The notes beneath the pieces were generated by a model. The model worked only from the letters and a program-made list of their open reading frames with translations. It did not search any database and was not told the origin of the DNA. Of a DNA stretch of 64,000 nt, positions 25,546 through 34,100 are shown piece after piece; positions within the stretch are counted from its first letter, which is position 1; each line of letters begins with the position of its first letter. Made by a program: the position numbers and the translations under genes. Source of the DNA: Prevotella sp. (GTDB taxonomy: Bacteria; Bacteroidota; Bacteroidia; Bacteroidales; Bacteroidaceae); contig JAFUDJ010000031.1 in the NCBI GenBank assembly GCA_017459445.1, positions 62,001 to 126,000 of the forward strand, in the 5' to 3' direction.

Positions 25546-27927
25546 TCAGTTATTGCTATTTTGCCCCTCTTGTTTGATTTCAATCATATCCAAGGATACA
25601 TCGACAATATTGTAATCATAGCTCTTAGTGCTTTCCGTCAAGTTCTCCCATTCCTTTAGGCAGCCATGACAGAGTCGCGCCTCGTCCTTGTCTTTTTCAT
25701 AGCCCTTGCCCTGATAGCCAAGGATTTCATGAGAGGCATTCCACCTAAGATGCTCCGTCCTGGCAAGCGTATCCAACACGTTAGTCAACTTGCCCTTGGG
25801 CCTCACTCCCGTTTTCCATTTATAGACGGTCTCATTATTCTTCCGGAACAGCTGATGACTTGTCAAAGCCTTGTATTCGTCCGCGCCAAGGGCACACTTG
25901 GCCAATCGCTGTTTAGTGTACACATGGTAACAGTTTTCAAAGTTCTGGCTCTGCATCCTACGTAGCTTCATCACGTTGGAATAGGTAGGACTGTAGCCGT
26001 TATACGCTTCTTCAAGCTGCATATACCTTTCGATTTCCTCGTCCCACGTCATTGTCGGGTCTACCTTATCCTTGGACTGTATTTGCAGCGCCTTGATGGA
26101 AGCGTCGTATCGGTCCTTGAACTTCTTGGCTTTATCAAGCAAATCGTCGTTAATAACATACTCATACTTGAAAATTTCCTCATAGGAGCCAAAGGGCCTA
26201 ATCGGGCTTTCAATCTCTTCAACTGACCGGACGATGTTCTGACGTTTCCACTTGTCCGTCTCGTCTTTCTTCATATCAGCCATCCAAAGCCGGTTGTAAT
26301 AATGCGCAATATGCTTGAAATGTCCGTTCTCGTCATGCTTGATTCGCACCAGAATCCTGAAATGTTCAAAATTTGTATTATGCCTGATTGCCAACCTAAG
26401 CATTCTCACGGCAAGCGATATGTTCAGTTCGTCGTCGTTCGTCGCTATCACAACATAGTTCATTTGCGGAATCCATTTCTCAAGATGCTGATAGAAATCC
26501 ACACTCCGGCAATCCATCTGATGCAAGGTGATGAGCGAATCTCCCTTCATACCGTCTTCCGTAAAAGACATCTGGGGCTTAATAGCGGGGGCATTGGCAA
26601 TAAACGTCCCTGCCAAATCTGCCATGTTCTTGTCCACTACATCGCAATGGAATTCCGAGCGTTCAACTTTTTGGGCCGTACTGCCGGTCTTGACAAAGGC
26701 ACCGAATTCATACAAGAAGCGTACAGCGTCAAGACCTACTTCGCCAAAACCGACCACAAGGGCATTGAATGGAGAGGAAACGGTAGCGTCATCCTGGATG
26801 TCTACAAAATTAACGGGCTGCAGTTCCTCGTTACATTTCAGTATGTCAACACACAGGCGTGAGCCGTCAACCACTTTCACCGTAAGCTTACTTTTCTGCA
26901 TTTCGTTTTCTACCACACGGTGAATGCTGTTATTACGGGTATGGCAATAGAAGACGCACTCATGCTTATCAGATTTTCCCTGGATGGTAGCATCATGTTT
27001 CAAGACGGCAACAGACTCGATGTTAAAAGCCTCATCGTCAGACAAGAAGAACAAATGAACCTTGTTGTCCGTATGGCGAATCATTCGTGCCACGTCCTTC
27101 AATCCTATGCGCTGCAAGATTCTTTCTGCTTTCGTTTGTGCGGCCACTGCAATACTATTGGGACGTGCGTTGGCTATTGACAAATGAGCGTTATACTTCC
27201 TGGTTACCCTAAAAGTATCACTCCGATGGGTAACCGACTTCATGATGCTGCCCAATCCCGTGCTGAAATCCTCATCGTCAACAATAGGAAATTCCACAAA
27301 CACCAATCGGAATTCCCTATCTTTGGCCTTGTTGTCAATGCTGTCAGCCAACAGCTTTGCGGTCCTGTTGTTGATGCTGCCAGCCAACAGCATGGTCGCC
27401 TCGTTGATACCGAAGAAGACGCACAGTTCCTTTTTGCTTGTCACGATGGAGCTCCACCATGCCTTCACTGACGCCCACAGACGCGCGCCAAACAATTCCA
27501 GCACAATCCCGATTGTCAGGAATCCCGCGACGAAAGAACACACCGAAATAGCTCCCTTTATATGGGGAAGACGACTGATGTTATCAAATATATTGCTGTC
27601 AATGTCAAAAGCAAACATGCCCAGCGACGCCACTGCTGACCTGAAACACAACTCAAGCCAGCTTAGCTCTGTACAGTCGCACCGCCGGCACAGCGTTGAG
27701 TTTTGGTCTATCGCATACATGTAAAGCCCAAAACCTACCGACCAGACAAAGAGCATGATACTCGCATAAAGCCAAAGATGCTTTATCCTCCGGTTCTCAG
27801 GGAAGCAATACCATTTCATACAAACCAGCCGCCAGATAACGATGGCTAACGAAATCAGCACACACGCGCACGGAATCCAATAAATTCCCCTATTTAACAA
27901 GTCAAGATTGCAGATACTACTATTCAT
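25546..27927 (-). CDS. Membrane protein with RCK/TrkA-N-like and RyR domains
   Basis: 793 residues. The N-terminus has three or four hydrophobic helices (about 16-38, 52-72, 90-110, 123-147). The middle contains two Rossmann-like segments; the second starts FNALVVGFGEVGLDAVRFLY (a GxGxxG-type loop) and recalls TrkA-N/RCK domains of potassium channels. The C-terminus is a RyR domain (ARTEHLRWNASHEILGYQGK ... EKDKDEARLCHGCLKEWENL). RyR domains linked to TIR proteins were described in computational surveys of nucleotide-centred conflict systems by the Aravind group (from memory). The next gene encodes a TIR protein, so a channel-like sensor with a TIR partner is a reasonable model. Confidence 0.8.
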   Translation of the reverse strand: MNSSICNLDLLNRGIYWIPCACVLISLAIVIWRLVCMKWYCFPENRRIKHLWLYASIMLFVWSVGFGLYMYAIDQNSTLCRRCDCTELSWLELCFRSAVASLGMFAFDIDSNIFDNISRLPHIKGAISVCSFVAGFLTIGIVLELFGARLWASVKAWWSSIVTSKKELCVFFGINEATMLLAGSINNRTAKLLADSIDNKAKDREFRLVFVEFPIVDDEDFSTGLGSIMKSVTHRSDTFRVTRKYNAHLSIANARPNSIAVAAQTKAERILQRIGLKDVARMIRHTDNKVHLFFLSDDEAFNIESVAVLKHDATIQGKSDKHECVFYCHTRNNSIHRVVENEMQKSKLTVKVVDGSRLCVDILKCNEELQPVNFVDIQDDATVSSPFNALVVGFGEVGLDAVRFLYEFGAFVKTGSTAQKVERSEFHCDVVDKNMADLAGTFIANAPAIKPQMSFTEDGMKGDSLITLHQMDCRSVDFYQHLEKWIPQMNYVVIATNDDELNISLAVRMLRLAIRHNTNFEHFRILVRIKHDENGHFKHIAHYYNRLWMADMKKDETDKWKRQNIVRSVEEIESPIRPFGSYEEIFKYEYVINDDLLDKAKKFKDRYDASIKALQIQSKDKVDPTMTWDEEIERYMQLEEAYNGYSPTYSNVMKLRRMQSQNFENCYHVYTKQRLAKCALGADEYKALTSHQLFRKNNETVYKWKTGVRPKGKLTNVLDTLARTEHLRWNASHEILGYQGKGYEKDKDEARLCHGCLKEWENLTESTKSYDYNIVDVSLDMIEIKQEGQNSNN

Positions 27928-27977
27928 ATTTTCATGTCTGTATTTTTTAGTCTATATTCTTATTCCATCAGCATTGC

Positions 27978-28832
27978 CTACAACTGCTGCAGCGCGTCGC
28001 GGCATTGCTCCATGAGCCATTTGGGCGTGCTGGTGGCGCCGCAGATGCCGACGGAGCGGATGCCCTTCAGCCACGACAGGTCGATTTCCTCGGGGCCTTC
28101 TATGAGATGGGTGTTGGCGTTGACGCGCAGGCACTCGTTGAACAGCACCTTGCCATTGGAGCTTTTCCGCCCGCAGACAAAAAGAATCAGGTCGTGGCGC
28201 TTGGCAAACTCCGAGATGTTGGGCATGCGGTTAGCCACCGAGCGGCAGATGGTGTCGAAGCTGCGGAAGGTGGCCGACGGCGAGATGTGCGACTGGATGT
28301 AGTCGATGATATGATGGAACTCGTCCAGCGACTTCGTGGTCTGCGAATAGAGGTAGATGTCGCGTGAGAAGTCGAGGTGTACCACGTCGTCGACATGCTC
28401 GATGACGATGGCGTTCCCCTCCGTCTGCCCTACCAGTCCCAGCACTTCGGCGTGTCCTTTCTTGCCGAAGATGACTATCTGTCCGGAATGTGCCTCGTAT
28501 TGCCGCTTGATACGCTTCTGCAACTGCAGCACCACGGGGCACGTGGCGTCGATAATCTCGATGTTGTTGCGGCGGGCCATCTCGTACGTCTCCGGCGGTT
28601 CGCCATGGGCACGCAGCAACACCTTGGCATCATGCAGCCGTCCCATCTCCTCATGGTTGATGGTAATGAGCCCCATCATGCGCAGTCGTTCACACTCCAT
28701 GCCGTTATGGACAATGTCGCCCAGGCAGTACAGACGGTTGCCCTTCGACAGTTCTTCCTCGGCTTTCTGGATGGCAGTGGTCACGCCAAAGCAGAAACCG
28801 CTGCCGTCGTCTATTTCAATTTGCAGGTTCAT
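27978..28832 (-). CDS. ispH: 4-hydroxy-3-methylbut-2-enyl diphosphate reductase
   Basis: 284 residues, the last enzyme of the MEP isoprenoid pathway, an iron-sulphur reductase. The three cluster cysteines lie in GFCFGVTTAI, IDATCPVVLQ and ICGATSTPKW. Substrate-pocket residues HGE (in LLRAHGEPPE) and the conserved histidines are present. I use the ATG at 28832 (MNLQIEIDDGSGFCFG); the longer open frame upstream overlaps meaB antisense-like sequence. The start follows the meaB stop by seven bases, so it belongs to the meaB operon. A core gene. Confidence 0.96.
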   Translation of the reverse strand: MNLQIEIDDGSGFCFGVTTAIQKAEEELSKGNRLYCLGDIVHNGMECERLRMMGLITINHEEMGRLHDAKVLLRAHGEPPETYEMARRNNIEIIDATCPVVLQLQKRIKRQYEAHSGQIVIFGKKGHAEVLGLVGQTEGNAIVIEHVDDVVHLDFSRDIYLYSQTTKSLDEFHHIIDYIQSHISPSATFRSFDTICRSVANRMPNISEFAKRHDLILFVCGRKSSNGKVLFNECLRVNANTHLIEGPEEIDLSWLKGIRSVGICGATSTPKWLMEQCRDALQQL

Positions 28833-28839
28833 GGGGATT

Positions 28840-29934
28840 TCACAGATTATCATAATAGGCATCCAGCAACTGCTGGGCGGCGGAGAACGACGTCTGCTGC
28901 CCTGAGAGCACCGAGTGCTCAGCCTCCTGCAGGCGCTGCTGTATGAGCGGGTTGTTGTAGAAGTGGAGGCGCAGGTGTTCGTTGATGCTCTCGTACATCC
29001 AGTATTTCGACTGTTCGTTGCGCCGGTAGTCGAAGTATCCGTTATGCTTGACAAAGTCGATATATTGGTATATCATGTCCCACACCTCCTTGATGCCGTA
29101 CCCATAGAAGCCGCTGTAGCAGAGCACTTTCGGCTGCCACCCGCTCTCGGGCATGGGGAAGAAGTGGAGCGCGTTGCGGAAGTTGGTGGCTGCCATCTGG
29201 CACTTGTCCACGTTCTCGCCGTCGCACTTGTTGATGACGATGCCGTCGCTGATTTCCATGATGCCGCGCTTGATGCCCTGCAGCTCGTCGCCCGTGCCGG
29301 CCAGTTGGATGAGCAGGAAGAAGTCGACCATGGAGTGACAGGCCGTCTCGCTCTGTCCCACGCCGACGGTCTCGACGAAAATCTTGTCAAAACCAGCAGC
29401 CTCACAAAGGATGATGGTCTCACGCGTCTTGCGCGCCACGCCGCCTAAGGAGCCTGCCGTGGGGCTGGGACGGATGAAGGAATCGGGATGCACGCTGAGC
29501 TTTTCCATGCGCGTCTTGTCGCCCAGGATGCTGCCCTTGGAGCGCTCCGAGCTGGGGTCGATGGCCAGCACGGCCAGTTTTCCGCCCTTTTCCTTCAGCA
29601 CATGTATGCCAAACTCGTCGATACTGGTCGACTTGCCGGCTCCTGGCACGCCGCTGATGCCCACCCGGATGCTGTTTCCGCTGTAGGGCAGGCATTTGTT
29701 GATGACTTCCTGCGCCTTCTGCTGATGGGCGGGATTGACACTCTCCACCAGTGTGACGGCCTGCGACAGGACGGTGACGTTGCCTTTCACGATGCCTTCC
29801 ACCATCTCTGCAGCGGTCAGCTCGCGGCGGTGGAAGCGGTTACGCTTCAGGTAGGGATTGATAATGGCTGGCTGGGCTACGCCGCTGTTCACCTGCAGCC
29901 CGGCATATTCTGCACTATTTTCTGGGTGTTCCAT
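28840..29934 (-). CDS. meaB: Methylmalonyl-CoA mutase-associated GTPase MeaB
   Basis: 364 residues. G1/Walker A is GVPGAGKST, Walker B/G3 lies around KIFVETVGVGQSE, and NKCDG is the base-recognition motif. MeaB (ArgK family) protects and reloads the adenosylcobalamin-dependent methylmalonyl-CoA mutase used in propionate/succinate metabolism, which fits a Prevotella-like fermenter. Cytoplasmic. Upstream of its start is an unusual run of 11 G residues and an 8-bp tandem repeat that may affect expression. Confidence 0.96.
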   Translation of the reverse strand: MEHPENSAEYAGLQVNSGVAQPAIINPYLKRNRFHRRELTAAEMVEGIVKGNVTVLSQAVTLVESVNPAHQQKAQEVINKCLPYSGNSIRVGISGVPGAGKSTSIDEFGIHVLKEKGGKLAVLAIDPSSERSKGSILGDKTRMEKLSVHPDSFIRPSPTAGSLGGVARKTRETIILCEAAGFDKIFVETVGVGQSETACHSMVDFFLLIQLAGTGDELQGIKRGIMEISDGIVINKCDGENVDKCQMAATNFRNALHFFPMPESGWQPKVLCYSGFYGYGIKEVWDMIYQYIDFVKHNGYFDYRRNEQSKYWMYESINEHLRLHFYNNPLIQQRLQEAEHSVLSGQQTSFSAAQQLLDAYYDNL

Positions 29935-29957
29935 ATTGTTTTTTTCGGGGGTTTTTC

Positions 29958-30066
29958 GGGGGGGGGGGCGACATTTCGATGTTTCGGAATTTCGGAATTT
30001 CGAGGTTTCGGAATTTCGAAGTTTCGAGATTTCGAGATTTCGAGATTACGAGATTTCGAGGTTACG
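29958..30066. repeat. Poly-G tract and 8-bp tandem repeat upstream of meaB
   Basis: Eleven G residues at 29958-29968, then twelve consecutive 8-bp units (29971-30066) of the form RRRTTTCG, such as GAATTTCG and AGATTTCG. The stretch fills the gap between the DUF1573 stop and the meaB start and has no coding potential. Confidence 0.92.
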
Positions 30067-30072
30067 AGGTTG

Positions 30073-31119
30073 CTATTTGGCATTGATGTTGATGACTATT
30101 TTCGGCTTTTGCGGGTCGTTGGTAATCATGAGGATGCGGGGCTGGCGGCGCACGTTCTTCAGGTCGTCGCGCATTGCGGTAATCTTCAGGCGGGCCGACT
30201 CAGAGGGGCGCAGGCTGCGCTTGTCGAGCGACACCTTCAGCCCGCCGGTAAACATCTGCAGCGACGATATGTTCAAATCGCTGCGCCCCACATTGGTAAT
30301 GGTAATCGCCTCGCTCTTCTTCGACTTGCCCTCAAAGGCAAAGTCCACGCTGTCCTTCGACAGCTGTATGCGCGGCGCCTCCAACTTCTGCGCCTCCGTC
30401 AGTCCCTCATAGGGCGGCAGCAGCACGGCCGAGACGAGGATTTCCCTTTCGGCACGCACCTTGTCGCCGGGATTGGCAGCCAGATACACCGCGCTCTGCG
30501 TCAGCCCATAGTTACGCAGCTGGGCAGAGTTCAGCGTCACGGTAATCTTGCCGGCATGGCCGGGCATCAGCCGTTCCGGGGTGGTCGTGGCCTGGAGGTA
30601 CGACGGCAGGTGCATGAGGTTGGGCTGGCAGGCGGTCGTACCGCCGTTGAAGATATGCAGCTCCTGCACCTGCAGCGCCCCCTTGTTGATGTCGTCAAAC
30701 TCCAGTTCCGCCTTATCCAGGCGCAGGTCGCCCATCTCCACGGGATAGGTGCCAGTGAAGTTCTGCAGCTCCGTCAGCACCACGCCCTTCATCCGGATAT
30801 ACAGCGGCTTGCCTGTTGCCGTGGTCATCACGGCAGCCTGCTTGTCGAAGTGTCCCAGTTGGCGGGCGTCGTAGGTCATACGTATCTGGAACCTGTCGCC
30901 CAGCTCGCCCGTAGGATAGTCAACAACGGTGCAGCTACAGTCGGGTCTGACGTCGGTTATCTTCACCTTCCGGCCCCCTTTGTTACGGAATTCAAAGACT
31001 GCCGTGACAGGCTGCTCATAGCCAGTACGTCCCACGTTGACGACCGGATTCTCCAGCGTCAGCCTCTGTGCCATCACATTCAAAGGCAAAAAGGTCAAGA
31101 GGAAGATTAGTATTCTCAT
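30073..31119 (-). CDS. DUF1573 domain secreted protein
   Basis: 348 residues with a signal peptide (MRILIFLLTFLPLNVMAQ). Three immunoglobulin-like segments follow; the first has the DUF1573 hallmark VFEFRNKGGRKVKITDVRPD followed by CSCT, the last has ITITNVGRSDLNISSLQMFT. DUF1573 proteins are abundant in Bacteroidetes periplasm and surface and have no assigned activity. It starts 47 bp after the alpha-2-macroglobulin stop and is probably in its operon. Confidence 0.88.
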   Translation of the reverse strand: MRILIFLLTFLPLNVMAQRLTLENPVVNVGRTGYEQPVTAVFEFRNKGGRKVKITDVRPDCSCTVVDYPTGELGDRFQIRMTYDARQLGHFDKQAAVMTTATGKPLYIRMKGVVLTELQNFTGTYPVEMGDLRLDKAELEFDDINKGALQVQELHIFNGGTTACQPNLMHLPSYLQATTTPERLMPGHAGKITVTLNSAQLRNYGLTQSAVYLAANPGDKVRAEREILVSAVLLPPYEGLTEAQKLEAPRIQLSKDSVDFAFEGKSKKSEAITITNVGRSDLNISSLQMFTGGLKVSLDKRSLRPSESARLKITAMRDDLKNVRRQPRILMITNDPQKPKIVININAK

Positions 31120-31166
31120 TGCATTTTGGGTCTTTTCAGCTTATCTACCTTATTTATTATTATCGT

Positions 31167-34100
31167 CTACCGTGTCACCTCCATCATCATCGACGGTGCC
31201 GTGGCGCGGTATTCCGGCGAATAGGCACAGCCTACGGTACACGTTCCCGTCTCGTAGCTTCCTGCCCGGTCAATGTAGTATTCCGTCTCGATGATATGCT
31301 TGCCTTTGGCCAGTCCGCCATAGAAATAGTGCGTGGCATAATCCTTCGGCGAGCAGTAGGCTCCCTGGTGATAGCCCGACAGCTGGCGTATCGGCTCCAT
31401 GCAGGCCGCCCGTCGGTCGGCCACCTGTACGAAGTCAATGTCGCGGGTCGTCTCGATGGTGATACGGATGCGGATGCGGTCGCCCACCGCCAGCTTCAAG
31501 CTGCCGTCGGATGACGGCGCCTGGTTGTTGACGGCAATGACTTCGCGCTTCACGGTGATGCCGCTCTGCGAGGCGGTGATGTCGCTCATGGGCTGTAGGA
31601 ACTGTGCATAGACGGCCCCCCACGACGTTCCTTCCGAGGTCTTGGTGGCCGTGAACGTCTGTCCCTTCGGCTCGCTGACGGCTGTCTTCACATAGCCGAT
31701 ACCTGCCGTGGCAGCGGGCACGTCGAGTGCTACGCCGTCCACTGCGAGCACCGTTGCCGGGCGGTCCGTTGCCAGCTGCTGTCCGTTGCCGGCCATAAAG
31801 GCCCAGATGGCGTTGACGCTGCTGATGGGCGTGTCCCATGCCTGCGTCCGTTTCTCCTGCAACAGCCAGCGGCGCATCTCCTCAACCGTCCGTTTGTCGT
31901 CCGGCGTCACGGCCTGTATGGCCTCGATGGCAGCCACCTCCGTAGGTATCTTGTAGTCGTACCACGAATAGGAGGCGCGGCGCGTGTCGTAGTATCGGCC
32001 CATCTCCTCCGTGTACACCGTGTATTCCTTCAGGCTCTTCACGTACTCGGCAGCCTTCTTCGTATCCTTGTTCTTGTTCAGGATAATAGCCGTCAGGGCT
32101 TTTTCGTAGATGGTCTGGTGCTTGATTTCCTTCTTGAGCAGCTTGAGCAGATAGTCGTTGGCGGCTTTCACGTCGCCCTTCATGGTCTTGTTGTCGATGG
32201 CGCAGATATACATCCAGCGCAGGGCGGTGAACGACGGGAACACGGGGCGTATGCCTTTCTTTTCCGCCTTCTTCATCTCCTTCACCAGCTCCACCATCTC
32301 ATGGTCCACGAAGTCCCTCGCCTTCTTACGCAGGCTCTTCGTGTCGCTCTGTTCACCGGTCATCACCGCCAGGCGCGTCAGCATCTCCTCCACGGCCTCA
32401 GTTATCACGATACTGCCGTCCATGCCGGGGTACCACGAGAAGGAGCCGTCGCGGTTCTGCAGCTTCTTCAGCTGCTCCACGGCCCGCTCAAGCCTGTTGT
32501 TGATGCCGTTCTCGTCGAAGAAGCCGGCCAGCCGCTGCTTCTGCTCGGCCTCACGGTCGGCATCATCGACCCATGGCGTCTCCGCCAGTACGATGTCCTT
32601 CAGTTCCTGGTTCTTCTGCAAGGCACTCATCAGCGACGTCTCCTGTCCGGCCTCGCGCTTCCACTGTTCAAACACCGTCTTGACGACCGGGTTCTGCCTG
32701 ATAAGCGTCTTCGCCAGGAGGTTGCTGTAGTAGGATGCAGCCTGGTCGATGGCACTCAGCTCATACGGCTGCCCCAGCGTGCTCAGCGACTGCACCATCA
32801 GCCATGCGGGGTTGTTGGTGTACTCCACCGTCAGCTTCTGCTGCGTCGTCCCTGCGGGGAAGAGGCCGGTCAGGTCGATGGTCTTCACGCCCGGCTCATG
32901 CTGCGTATAGGGCACTGTCCGCGTCACGAACTCACTGTTGGGCAGAATGGGAAGATAGTGCTGTTCGCCGTCAGAGAATCCCTCGCCGGCGGCCACCACC
33001 TTGCAGACGAGCAGAGAAGTGCGGAAGGCGGCGGGCTGTATCTGGAACGTAGCCTGCCCCGTCTTTCCTGCCTCCACGGTGAACGGCACCGACTGTTCAT
33101 AGACCGTCTGCTCCGTTGCCGGGTCAATCAGCAGCAGCCTTGCCTGTCCGCTGACGGTCCGTTCGCTGCTGTTGATGATGCGGGCGCTCACCTGTGCCTC
33201 GTCGCCTGTACGGATGAAGCGCGGCACGTTGGGCTGGACCATCACGTCTTTCTTTGCCACGCTCTCCCCTGTTATCGAGCCATACAGCATGTCGGGCGTA
33301 TGGGCAATACCCATGAAGCGCCACGTCGTCAGACTCTCCGGCAGCGTAAAGCGCAGCGTCACCGTGCCGTCCTTGTCGGCTTCCATGGCGGGGTAGAAGA
33401 ATGCCGTCTCGTCCAAGTTCTCGCGCACCTTCACCTCCCCGGCGCCTGCCTCGTCGGCGTCGGCGCTATCGTCCTGTTCCTCGCTTCTGACATCCATCGT
33501 GCTGGCAACGACCTCCTCGTTGACCTTCGCCTTGGCCATCACCGGCTCGTTGGCCACCATCGGCACTGGCATGACGCCGTCAACCGTGGCTGCCCTGCTC
33601 TCCAGCAAGCGCACGTTCCGGAAGCGGTAGCCGGAGAAATACTCCGGATAGACGCTCTGGTCGAAGTGGCTGTACTCGTAGGCGTATGGCACCTTGAGCT
33701 GCTTATAGCGCTTGGCTCCGCTGCAGCTGATGCTGCCCCACGTGGTCCACTGCCATGCCGTTGACGGCTGGTGCACGATGGTATAGGGTGCAAACGACCA
33801 GCGGTGCGGCGTGATGGCGTCCAGGCTCTTGTCGTAGAGCACGGCCATGAGCGTGGCATCGACGCGTGCATCCTGCTCCGCAGCCTGCTTTCCGCCCGTT
33901 GCGGCGGGCGGCGTTATCTTCAGGCGCCACTCCTCCTGCTGTCCGGGAGTCAGCCGGTCGCGGAAGGTTTCCCACTGCACCGTCAGGCGCTTGTCGGGCA
34001 TGGGGCGCTTGATGGCGCACTGGTGGGTATGGCACGTGCCGTCCTTCACCCAGGCAAAGGTCAGCAGCAGGCCGTCCTCGTATTCATCCTTATAGGTCAG

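Noticed and set aside
32118..33764. Long antisense frame opposite the alpha-2-macroglobulin gene
   Set aside because: Composition of shadow sequence; no start signals or domains.
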